A stretch of DNA of 64,000 bases from Phytophthora quininea (lineage: Eukaryota; Oomycota; Peronosporomycetes; Peronosporales; Peronosporaceae): the NCBI GenBank assembly GCA_011947345.1, contig JAAVTG010000542.1, positions 62,001 to 126,000 on the forward strand, given 5' to 3'. The notes under the pieces are model-generated. The model did no database searches. It was not told the DNA's origin and saw only the letters and a program-made list of their open reading frames with translations. Below, one piece after another: positions 10,678-20,971 of this stretch. The position numbers were made by a program, and so were the translations under genes. The stretch's first letter is position 1. The number at the start of each line of letters is the position of its first letter.

Positions 10678-13329
10678 TCAATCACAGGAAGAGAAGGAAA
10701 GCGAGCGAGAGCGCGATCGCTCCTACCAGGAGGCTAGACGCTATGACGAGACTGAAGAAGAACGTACAAGTCGCCAGGAGGAAGCGCGAGCAAGCCAAGA
10801 AGCTCGACGATCGCTCCTGACAGAAGCCGAGCGTGAGGCGGAACGTGAACGTAATCGCATCGATCACGAAGTTCGGCGTATACTCCAAGGAAACCACGAA
10901 CGGGAGGCAGCTCTGGAACGTGATACATTGCGGCGTCGACAGAGGCATGGCGCCCAAACGGAGGCACAGCGTGCGGAGCGACGCGAGGCCGAAAACGAGA
11001 ACAGGCGGGTTAGAAACCGTTGCCCTCGACGAGGTCACGCACTCTGTAACCACGAGAGCTTCTGCAAGTCCAAAGTGTCTGGGAAAAATGTTGAAGACGG
11101 TCGGCACAAGCTTCCTGATCAGATACAGTGTGCTTGGTGTGGGGCCTGGAAATGGCCGGGTGAATCTGCTTTCTCATGTTGTCTGAAGGGAAAGGTACAG
11201 CTACCGGGATTGAAAGCAGCTCCCAATTACCTCCACGGCTTTTATCGAGAGCAGGAGTTCAGAGAACACATCCGTGCGTACAATCAAGTGTTTGCTTTCA
11301 CGTCCGTCGGGGCGTCTAGAAGTGATAGCTCCGCCATTCAACGCGTGAGAGAGGATACTTCGGTGCAGGGGCAGCGCGGTGTTTACACGTACAGGATCCA
11401 AGGTGCCATGGGTCACTATCTCGGTTCTCTACTCCCGTCGATCGACTACTTCGACACAAGCCAACCAGCACCTGCGAAGTTCGCACAGATTTACATCGTA
11501 GATCCGGATATGCATAAACGGGCAGCGCGTCGCGAAGGCATTTTTGCTCACTTGGACCGGGAAAAACTGGGAACCCTCGAGCACATGATGGCAACAGTTA
11601 ATCCTTTCGGGCAGCAGTTCTTGAATTTTGGAGAACTCCTTCGGAAAGAGGTAGCGGACGGGAAAGAGATCGTGGATCTCCAGTTTAACCTGTACGCGGA
11701 TCGCAGTCGACCTGGCACAACAAATTTACCAACCGTGTCTGAGGTTGGGGCGAGACTGGTGGAGGACGGAAACTTTGACAAACACAGGGACCTTATCATC
11801 TACACGAAGCAGCGGCGTCTCCTCCGTTTGTTCGAGACGAACCCGATGTACGACCCACTCCAGTACCCGTTGCTTTTTCCAAGCGGAGAGTTAGGATGGT
11901 CTTTCACCGATACCTATGCAAACGGCCAGACACGTCGGGAGGAGCCCAAGATGTCTCTTCGAGAGTTCACGGCTTTTCGTTTGTTCCCTAAGCCGGGTGA
12001 TGGATCAGTGCTACATCTCGGTGGTCGGCTTTTTCAGCAATGGTGTGTGGACCAACGAGCTAAAGTGGAGCAGGATAGTTTAAGGTGGGTTGCGAATAAC
12101 CAGAAAGAGATCCGCGCGGACCTGTACAGAGGTGTGGAAGACGCCTACATCAACGAGAGTGAGGTTGAGATGCGTGATGAGGAGAGCCACGCGGGTTCTG
12201 GGGGCCGTCAGCAAAAACATTTCCTGAACCAGTACGGCTTGCGGCGGATTCTACCAGCGACCTATACTGGTAGCCCCCGATACATGTACAAATGCTACAA
12301 GGACTCTATGACAATTGTGGCCGAGTATGGAAAGCCAGATATTTTCATGACGATGACTTGCAACCCAGAGTGGAGTGAAATTACAAGTGAGCTGTCGGAA
12401 GGACAGACCGCACAGGACCGTCCCGATATCGTTGCGCGTGTCTGGAACCAGAAATTGCGGGAATTACTTGCAGATTTGGACGCCGGTGTGTTGGGCCGTG
12501 TTCGTGCTCGGATTTACGTTGTGGAGTTTCAGACGCGAGGTCTGCCGCATGCACACATTTTGATTTTCTGGATGATCAGGATAAGCCGCGAAGCCGAGAA
12601 GTGATTGATGCGATGGTATCCGCCGAAATACCCGACGAGGCGACCAACCCTGATCTTTACAAGACCGTGATGACGTGTATGATGCACGGTCCGTGTGGCG
12701 CCGCGAATCCCAATTGTGCTTGCATGAAAGACGGGAAGTGCTCCAAAGGTTTTCCGAAAAAGTTGAATACGGCGACTCAGGCGGATGTGAATGGATATCC
12801 AGAGTATAAACGCTGCGAGCGGAGTGCGGGAGTTCTAAAGTTCAAAGGGCGGAAGTATGATAATGCCACCGCAAACAAGTGGGTGGTCCCCTATAACCCG
12901 TACTTCTCTCAGAAGTACGATTGCCACATCAACGTAGAGGTTTGTACTGGAATCACCGCGGTCAAGTATATTTACAAGTACGTGTACAAGGGATCAGATA
13001 GGACCGTCATGACAATCGTCGTCGTCGATTCGGGCAATGGTCGTCCGTCTGAGCAACGCCTGAGCGAGGAGCCAAACGAAATCCTGCGATATTTAGATGC
13101 TCGGTATATTTCCCCTGTGGAGGCGTGCATCCGGCTTCTGAATTACGCGGTTCAAGGGAAAACTCACTCTGTCGTGCAACTTACCGTGCATTTGGAGAGA
13201 GAGCATATGATTCATTTCGACGTAAGGGAAGACCCCACCGCGATTCTGGAAAGAAGCGCGCACACGCACCTCACGAGGTTTTTGAATTATGTCAGAGCGA
13301 CGCCGCAGAGAACCAGATTGCGAAGATGA
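10466..13329 (+). pseudogene. Helitron 2: cysteine-rich region and HUH Rep nuclease
   Basis: After further RERDR/YQ charged repeats comes a Cys/His region (CPRRGHALCNHESFCKSK; IQCAWCGAWKWPGES; FSCCLKGK) typical of Helitron N-termini. The Helitron-like domain includes NPMYDPLQYPLLFPSGELGW and KHFLNQYGLRRILPATYTGS. The HUH motif is EFQTRGLPHAHILIF (12523-12567). The frame shifts in the T-rich stretch just after it and continues from 12601 with TVMTCMMHGPCGAANPNCAC and CSKGFPKKL. The catalytic tyrosine region VKYIYKYVYKGSDR lies near 12961-13000. This is the strand-transfer nuclease of the element. Confidence 0.8.
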
Positions 13330-15505
13330 TGCTATACAAAGACATTCCCAAGGAGTTCGTTTGGAACGAGAAGCAGTGGGTTCGGCGTAAGCAGTACAGA
13401 GCGGCACTTGGAAGATTGGTTCATGTGTCCCCCGGGATGGCGAGAAGTTTTTCCTCCGAATACTGCTCTGCAATCGAAGAGGACCTACATCGTTCGAGGA
13501 TATACGGACAGTTAACGGCGTCGTATGTCCCACGTTTAGGGATGCAGCGTTACAATTGGGATATCTTGACAACGACCAAGAGTGGGTTGCATGCATAACA
13601 GAGGCTGCAAGTTTTCAGATGCCATACCAACTTCGACAGCTCTTCAGTACACTGTTAGTGTACTCGATGCCAAGCGACGTCCGTGGGTTGTGGGACCAAT
13701 TCTATGAGGAATTGAATCGGGACATAGCGCATAAGCACCGGGATCTCCCCGAGTCTACACGAGAGACTGTGGTGATGTTTGAGACGCTAAAAAGCGTGAA
13801 CGATTTGCTAAAGGTGAGTGGGTATGCTGTGACCAATTTTGACCTTCCGCAGTTGAGTGATTTCCCGAGTTTGGTTCGAGAGTCTCTTCTCGACAACAAT
13901 CTCATACGCCGCGAGAAAAGCTACACCACAAGGACATTGGAGGCTATTGTTCGCGACGAGGCCAAACTCAACGAAGGGCAGAAAGTCGTATTCGCCCAGA
14001 TCATACAAGCCGTCGAAGCCGAGTCAGGACACGAGGTGTCGACGGCCAGCGCTTCGCGTAACGACGGGGCAGTTCATCCACGCGGGAAGTTTCACAAAAG
14101 CTTCTTTTTGTTGATGGGCCTGGTGGGACGGGAAAGTCTACGCTACTTCGACACATTTTGGCCAGGGTGCGTCTGGATGGGAAGATTGCACTTGCTGTTG
14201 CATCCAGTGGAATTGCGTCTCTGCTTCTCATGGGCGGGCGTACGGCGCATTCTACTTTCAAAATTCCGCTGAAACTGGACAAGGACTCTACGTGTTCGAT
14301 TTTCAAACAGTCGCACCTGCGCAAGCTTATCCAGCAGACCAGTTTGGTCATTTGGGATGAAGCTCCGATGACGCATCGCCACGCGTTTGAGGCTGTCGAC
14401 CGAACGCTACGGGACATTATGGATAACCCCAGGGAGCCTTTCGGCGGAAAGGTTTTTGTGCTCTCAGGAGATTTCCGCCAGATCCTTCTGTCGTGAAGAG
14501 AGGCACGCCTGCAGAAACGATCAACGCGTGTATAAAGGAATCGCCTCTGTGGAGACACTTTTGCAGGTTCGGTTAACACAGAATATGCGCATTGGGAGCG
14601 AGGGGACAGGAGAAAGCGACGAGGATATCCTGTCTTTCTCTGATTTTTGCTTGCCGTTGGAGAGGGTCGGCACGGAAAACGTGCTGATCTTGGCAATGAC
14701 TACATCAAGATTCCTGCTGATATGCTGATCCCGAATCCTCCTGTAGAAGACGACGAGGACGAGGAAATAGCTCCAGGGGCAATACCAAGGGTATGACCCG
14801 CATCATTGACGCAATGTATGCCGACGTTGCCAATCCGGAGGTTGCAACGGATGAATATTTTGCCAGTCGGACCATTTTGACGACTACGAACGAGACGGTA
14901 CGGAGAATCAACGAGGCAGTCGCAGCTCGACTTCCGGAGACAGCGCGGGAGTATTTGTCGGTAGACTCGGTGGAGGATGATGACGGAACGTTTTCCGAGC
15001 AGGAGTTCCTCCACTCGGTGAACATGAACGGGATTCCACCTCACAGACTGTTGCTTAAGAAGGGCATCCCCATCATGATGATGAGAAATCTGAACCCGGA
15101 TCTTGGACTGTGCAACGGAACGCGTCTACGAATCGTCGACTTGAAGGGCCACGTCATTAGAGCAACAATTATGACTGGAGAACGAACAGGCCAAGAAGTA
15201 CTCATCCTGAGAATTATGTTCGTGAGCGACGACGACAACTCTGACTTCCCCTTCCGGCTACGACGAAAGCAGTTCACCGTGCAACCAGCATTCGCCATGA
15301 CGATTAACAAGGCCCAAGGTCAGACGGTGTTAAACTTGGGGCTGTACTTGGCTTCCCGTGCTTTTCGCATGGCCAGTTGTATGTGGCGTTGTCTCGCGTG
15401 ACGTCCCGAAGCAAGTTCAAGGCGTTGATTGAGTATCCAGAGTTCGTAGACCCGGACGGAGGAGTGTACACGAGAAACATCGTGTACACGCAGATTTTCG
15501 ATTAG
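13125..15505 (+). pseudogene. Helitron 2: Pif1-like helicase half
   Basis: Pieces in several frames give a complete helicase order. First come IPKEFVWNEKQWVRRKQYRA (13340-13400) and LGYLDNDQEWVACITEAASF (13550-13610). Motif I is FVDGPGGTGKSTLLRH near 14107-14155, intact only in a different frame from its flanks. Motif II is LVIWDEAPM, motif III FVLSGDFRQILL, then LTQNMRIGS, GIPIMMMRNLNPDLGLCNGT and FAMTINKAQGQT (motif V). The end HGQLYVALSRVTSR..YTRNIVYTQIFD stops at 15503-15505. Catalytic motifs are unmutated, so the copy looks young even though shifts break it. Confidence 0.8.
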
Positions 15506-15733
15506 GAGTTGAGTTGCATTTCTAGGCTAGATGTAGTAGCTTGCCACTGCGAACTAGAACCTAGCTTTATGTTGGACAAATGGCACTTGGCAATTTTCAT
15601 GTGTTTATAAAGCATTTTATACGCCTGTATGTTTTAGATTGCACTACTTAGTAATTCGTGTGAAAAGCTAAATCATCCCGCCGGAGCGAAGCGGAGGCGG
15701 GCGGTCCACACAGCTGCATCCAACCATAACCCA

Positions 15734-15761
15734 CCGCCGCGTAGCGGCGGCGCTCGGCTAG
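15734..15761 (+). other. Helitron 2 3' terminus
   Basis: CCGCCGC (15734-15740), GTA, GCGGCGG (15744-15750) make a perfect 7-bp hairpin. Seven bases later CTAG (15758-15761) is followed by T. This is the classic Helitron 3' architecture and lies 253 bases past the helicase stop. A second GC hairpin, CCCGCC...GGCGGG around GCGAAGC, sits just upstream (about 15678-15702). Confidence 0.75.
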
Positions 15762-15980
15762 TACTGTTCAGCAATGCCCCTTTAGCAACCGGAGCGAGTG
15801 TCGCCCGATGCTGCCATACTAGTGTTTGATTATGATGAACCAAAGGGTACCATCAACACAACCTGCTCGTCTGCATCGACTTCATCGACACGGCGATTAC
15901 GGCTCAAGTGGTTGTACCTCATTTGGTCCGACTCGTTGCTAACCTTCTTAGTCACTGATTCATTTTAACGCCTTGTAAGC
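15762..15980. other. Flank between Helitron 2 and M96-type gene
   Basis: A short stretch beyond the Helitron end that should hold the 3' untranslated region of the minus-strand gene starting at 17375. No further features were seen. Confidence 0.3.
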
Positions 15981-17375
15981 TTACACAGAAGCTTGGCATG
16001 CTAGCACTTGAGAAGCTTCTTCGAGCAACATATTTTGGACGGATTGCCAATAGCCGCGAAGCTTCATAGCCATCGCTCCGAGGACGATGTCTTGGGCGTA
16101 CGCTAGGTCCTCCCTCGATACAGTTCCAGCAACATCGAGGTAAAGCTTTAAAAATGAACGTGCCAAACAAGCACGAAATGGATCTGTGGTCGAGCGCGTC
16201 ACAAGTATCCAGCCCTCCGTTCGGTAACGAAGCTCTCGCCTGGATGGGAGGGCCATGATATCCGCCCAGGAGATCAACATCTGCTCTTCTTCGTCAAACC
16301 TACGCACAAAGTGCAGCTTCTCAGCGTGAATGGCTCCTGTGTGGCTCTGCATCGTCAATAAAATCTTCTTTGTAGCGAATTGGATTGTCGTCCAGCTGTC
16401 TGCACGAGCAAAACACTAAGTACAAGCTAGCAGAAGTGAATCTAGCAAGACCATCTCGTACCCTGCTGGCTTGGAAGTCCTTCCACAAAAGTCCTTGGCA
16501 TGCTGCAGCGAGCACCGCAATGGTGTCGATGTCTCAAACTTAAGGATTTTGCTGTTGCGTTGTTCATCGTACTGGGTGTGCATGGTGCTGCTCAACGAGG
16601 TTGGCAGTTGTGTGGCAAAATTGCGCTCGCACGACGATGAAGGCCCTCGACAGTATCCTCTAACTCAGTCATAAGCGTGTCAGCAAGACCAAAAGAGCGT
16701 AGAAGACCACTGCAATCGGGAACTTCGTTCCTCATAACGAAGTCCATGCCCTACAATCAATGTGTTAGAAGCAGGAATTCAAATACTTATCACACAAATA
16801 CTCACGTAAAGCACAGATCGCTTTTGAAGAGCTCCACAGAGCGACTTGCGCACTTTTTCTGGTTGGTCATGATCGCCTTTAGGTGGCGGTTGGTTTTCTC
16901 GGATTGCAGGCGCAATTTGTACTGCTCCGTAGCTTGTTCATACCATGGCGAACGTCCTGATTTCTTGCACTGAAGAACGGCCCCAGCGCTTACAGTGCCT
17001 CCCTACCTCGCGCAACCAACAGCGGAGATGAAACTTCGGACCGCTTCAATTGAGCGAGAACTTCTTGCAGTTCCTCGACCTGCTCTCGTAATGACGCCAG
17101 CTCGGCTCTTTTTCGACGCTGGAGGGCAGTCGATGTGGTCTCTGCGCTTCTGATACGTCGCTTTTTCGGCTTCTTCTCGTTGGCATCTTTTTGGCTGGTA
17201 TGTCTAGGAGTTTGGAGCTGTTCGTGTCAACCAGGTCGTCCAAGAAGGGGACCTCCATGCCGCTGCTGTCGTCTGTTGTGTCCAGACTTTGTAGACTACT
17301 ATCGCCGTAAGAGTCGATAAAGGCGAGAGCCTCATCCAACGTGCTTTTGTCGTCGTCCTTCACGAGGAAACTCAT
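15981..17375 (-). CDS. M96-type bZIP/START-like regulator, copy 1 (frame-disrupted)
   Basis: The ATG at 17375 begins MSFLVKDDDKSTLDEALAFIDSY, the acidic opening seen in oomycete M96 mating-specific-type proteins. The basic region and zipper (KKPKKRRIRSAETTSTALQR; RAELASLREQVEELQEVLAQL) lie one frame away, after a shift near 17190. A donor near 17010, the exon WYEQATEQYKLRLQSEKTNR, a donor GTGAGTATTT and an acceptor before GMDFVMRNEVPDCSGLLRS support introns. Later exons need another frame change near 16600. The C-terminal part (AEKLHFVRRFDEEEQMLISWAD; RTEGWILVTRS) ends at 15981 and matches the START-like tail of the family. It is a tandem paralogue of the next gene. Probable role: DNA-binding regulator. 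Confidence 0.6.
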
Positions 17376-17764
17376 GAGCAACCGGTGGGGGGATTTTGGG
17401 GAATGTGGTCATCATGGACATGAGATCATGTCGGATTATGCGGTCAAGGTGATTATGGGCCACCAATTGACAGCTGCGATGCAAACAGAGTGAAGCACAA
17501 CACATTATAATAACGAGCTTGAGGAAACCGACAAATACATATCAATTCGTCCGAGTTTGCGACCTTCACACGGCAGAAACCTACAACACAAAAAGACAAT
17601 TGTCCATCGGATAACATACTTGACATTACTGCATGCAGCGTGAGAAGAGTTCAACGAGTCCCCGTGACAATAGATCGCTGACTATAACTAGCAGGTGGCA
17701 GGAACCAACGGCGAGCTCGGCGGTTTCTGAAGATTGGCTTGCATCGACTGGAAGTTTAAAAGCA
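17376..17764. other. Spacer between tandem M96-type genes
   Basis: A 389-base spacer expected to hold the promoter of copy 1 and the 3' end of copy 2, both on the minus strand. No distinct motif could be supported. Confidence 0.3.
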
Positions 17765-19115
17765 TCACACCCCGAGCTGCGTCAACACGAATGCATTGGC
17801 CATTTCCGTGTGTGCGGTGGACTCGATAGAGTCGACGTCTGGCAATAAGCAGTAATGCGACCGAATCACCGAGGCATTAAGCGGGTCCGATGGGGATCTT
17901 GACACCAGTACCCACCCTTCGTCACGGAACCGCAACGCACCGCCCCGATCACAGACCATGGATGTAAATGTCACCAGTGTGCGGTCCTCTTCCTCGTACA
18001 CCCGAGAGAGCGACATGGTGCTGACGACTACGGACATTGTTTGGTCGCGCAACTCCAGCTCATGCTCCTTCTTCGTTCCCAGCTCTGTAACATACTTACG
18101 CTATCCAACAGCGATCAGCACTATAAAGCAACAAACAGTAAGCAGTTCTGCCACTACAGTACTCACATATCGATTGTAGGGGCATGTCGTTGTACCCATC
18201 ATCGCTTTTCCCGTGTCCTTGACATTCATTGCCGTACAAACTGTCGTCTCCATCTCCACGAAGGGCATCCCCGTCATTGGATCTCTCTTGATCACTACCC
18301 CATCTGAAAATTTAGTCTTTCGCACGAGCTCCATCGGTGCGTTCTCCGCATTCAGATAAAGTTTGCCCAGTTTCGTGGCTAGCTCACTGTAGATGGCCTC
18401 GTGGAGGTTCGGCACGTAGCCATTAAACCCAGCAGTGGGTGCTGGAGTTCTCAATGCCTCCTCAATATTCTATCCAAAGCACAAAAAATAAACACGTCAG
18501 TTTCTAAACATAACCCACCCAAAGTTTGAAAAACCCAGATCGTACCACCACATCGGTGACGCTACCCAGAAGGGCCTGGACCGACTCGGCCATCTTGCTC
18601 TGTCTGGTCATCACCAGCTTCAGCTCTCTGTTTCTGGCTTCGCTCTGAAGCCTCAGCTGCTTCTCTACGTGGGCTTTCTGCATCCAGAGGGTCACAATAT
18701 CGCGTCGCTGGGTCTTATCCAGTTGGGTTTTATTCCACCCACCGGGTTGCTCCTTGACAATCCCGCCTCCTTGGCGCAACTCCTTGACAATCCCGCCTCC
18801 TTGGCGCAACTCCTTGAGCCTTGTCTCGAGTGCCGCGGCCTGCGCTCTCAGAGCCAGCAGTTCGGCCCGTTTCTTCTGCTGACAGCGTCGTGAGGCTGCC
18901 GCCTTGCGGGTTTTTCTGCTTTCTGGGATGGGTTTCTTCGGCTTCTCCTGCTTTCCCTTGGGGTTTTCACTCTCTAGCGACTCCCGACCGTCGTCGCTGC
19001 TGTTGGAGCCCGTGGACGTGTCTCCGTCGCTCTTGAACGTGTCAATGAAGGCCAGGACGCTCGCCAGCGTCGGCTCCAGCTCCTCCAGCGGCAGGAAGTT
19101 GGCCCCAGAGCTCAT
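17765..19115 (-). CDS. M96-type bZIP/START-like regulator, copy 2 (three exons)
   Basis: A clean model: exon 1 19115-18546, exon 2 18469-18167, exon 3 18100-17765, all phase 0, 402 residues. Intron 1 runs GTACGA...GGATAG; intron 2 (66 bases) runs GTGAGT...GGATAG with a CTGAT branch-like site. Residues about 55-110 hold a basic segment (RKTRKAAASRRCQQKKRAEL) followed by a leucine-rich helix. Exons 2-3 carry the START-like region (YVPNLHEAIYSELATKLGKLYL; EEEDRTLVTFTS; RFRDEGWVLVSRSP). The family is known from oomycete genomes and named after the Phytophthora mating-specific M96 transcript. The start is the only ATG at the head of the open frame. Likely nuclear. An in-frame 30-bp duplication lies inside the helix. 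Confidence 0.75.
18751..18810. repeat. Perfect 30-bp tandem duplication in coding sequence
   Basis: Two identical 30-base units (18751-18780 and 18781-18810) abut exactly. On the minus strand they encode ELRQGGGIVK twice. The unit places three glycines inside the leucine-zipper-like helix of the M96-type protein without breaking the frame. Identity of the units suggests a very recent event. Confidence 0.9.
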
Positions 19116-19499
19116 CGTTCAGGAATGCGCACAGGAATGATTGTACAATGGCATATCGACAGGACCTATGATACAGCCTTTGCTGCAGTCCGAACGTCAG
19201 CGTCGCCACGATTGAGCTCATCCTGACGCCCACTCCAGCAATGGTGCATCGCACTGCGCATTCTAGATGGCCAAGGGCGTGCCGACGTACACGGTGCGAG
19301 CACCTTTCCGCGCGTGGGGCTTACAAGCTGAAATTGCGTGTCGGGAACGTTTCGATCGAGTGGAAGACGGACCGATAATATATTATTAAGCCGATGCAGT
19401 CGTTTGGGAGCCACTTGAGCGCGCTGGGTGATTGTGCTCCCGTTCGAAGGTGCCGGAAGCTCGATATGTAGATCTGCACGCCGTCTTTGAATAAGGTTG
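19116..19499. other. Intergenic, upstream of M96-type copy 2
   Basis: Short overlapping ORFs only. It should contain the promoter of the minus-strand M96-type gene. Nothing specific could be supported. Confidence 0.3.
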
Positions 19500-19930
19500 G
19501 CGTCGGGTGCTTCCTCTGTTTGGACAAGAGGACATCAAAACCAAGACTAGCCGATGGGCGACGCCGAAGCTACTGCACTGCTTTCAGTGGGAATTCCGTC
19601 AAACAATTTCGAAAGCAGTTCGTTGTGGAGATTTGGCTTGCTGGAGAACTTCCCAGAGTGTCTCGTGTTAAATAGGAAACTGCCAGTTTGGAGTAGCAGG
19701 TCATTTCGAGGTTGTGAAATGGCTGGACGACCGGGTTGATACGTCGGAAGTTCCATGAAGCTTGCCCGTAAGATGAGAATATGAGCTGAGTGGCTGGTAG
19801 CGAGGGGATTTAGAGTGCTGAATGACGCTGATTTTGATCACAACAGCGGCAATTGGGCAGCGAGGTCTGGTTCTTGCTGGTCGCAGGTTACAACCATTTT
19901 TTGTGGGCAATGCCAAGCTGCAGCAGAAGA
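19500..19930 (+). pseudogene. Ankyrin-family relic
   Basis: Scattered frames match the N-terminal half of the ankyrin gene at 29305: LLENFPECLVLN (compare LLEHFPDCPILGN), EVVKWLDDRVD (compare EVIRWLDTRVG) and AEWLVARGFRVLNDADFDHN with SGNWAARS (compare VKWLVARGFGVGDDANFR). Order and spacing match but frames and stops do not, so it is a dead fragment. It is the first of a plus-strand series of copies ending at 31421. Confidence 0.6.
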
Positions 19931-20971
19931 CAACCTTGAATTTATTGTGTGGGCTGTGCTGAATCGCACACCTAAGAGAAAAGCATACGGCGAGAAGACA
20001 AGCGGGTAGATGCAGAGTTTGGTTGGTGCCGTAGCAGCTACTACAGCATCGAGTTGCTGTGGTGCAATGACTGCTTACGTCTTTGGAAATGCTGGACTAT
20101 TACCATGCTCCGACAGATGCCATCCATGCGCATAAATATGGTGTGGTTGCATGCCCTGCAACATCTAGACAGCACTTTTGCAGTTGGTTGCTCGACAAAA
20201 GTTCACGGCAATCGTTGGGAAGACTGCACATACATGTTCTCGGGCGAGAGCAGCCATGAACTGCCATCTCAACGTGATGAAAAATTGTTGTGTAAGTAGC
20301 GCTCGTCGGTGACTCCATTGAATGCACAGGTTGGATGCACTACAGAGTGAACTAGTGACGTGGCTGCGAGTTCAGCAGAGTCTGATTGAATCCCTGTAAA
20401 AAGTCGCTTGCTGCTATGCAAAACATGCTGTACCAATCGTGAAATGCTTTATCCAAAGATGCACGAACGTCGACATCATGCCGCTCATTAAAAATTCTAT
20501 TCAACTCGAAGTGCCTGCTCCAATTGTTGAACGCTGAATGAAAGGGGGCGATTTCCAGTCTGGTTAGCGCAAGTAAAAAGGTCATTTGGAAGTTTCTCAA
20601 TTGCCGATCTACAATCGCGGGCTTTGCAGTGACTCGAAGAGCTCCAAATGTATTGAACACGGTCCTTGGCGTACTATCAAGATTCTGTTAACATGTTTAA
20701 CGGGTTTGGCTACACGAGTCCCCTCCTCAAAATGGATTTCCACTCGGAGCACATCAACAATGCCTTCACCACAGGAATTTGCCGATCGTTTCATGTGTTG
20801 GAACGGCAAGTGAAAAGGGAATTCTGCTATGAACCTCACTCTGGATAACGTTCGCAAAGATGCAGCCACCAATGTTTGGCGAATGGTGGTCATTGAGGTG
20901 ATATCTGACCAAGGAGAGCATGGATCGGCTCAGGAAGCACGCACTTTTGTTTTCGCCAAGTTTCAATCACC
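19931..20971. other. Intergenic with possible minus-strand gene relic
   Basis: A minus-strand ATG ORF at 20893-20609 (MTTIRQTLVAASLRTLSRVR) and another at 20660-20352 (SLDKAFHDWYSMFCIAASDF) overlap in different frames. They might be parts of one decayed gene. I recognise neither. No plus-strand gene is convincing before the ankyrin copy at 20972. Confidence 0.25.

Larger units (their letters stand above)
9486..15761 (+). mobile_element. Helitron 2 (long, near-complete, frame-broken)
   Basis: The element carries the full Helitron protein order on the plus strand: basic N-terminal repeats, cysteine-rich region, HUH Rep nuclease, and Pif1-like helicase ending at 15505. It is followed by a hairpin and CTAG at 15758-15761 with T next. 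The right end is therefore well supported. The left end is not seen; the value given is only the first base after the preceding candidate terminus. At least seven frame changes are needed to read the protein through. Confidence 0.8.
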
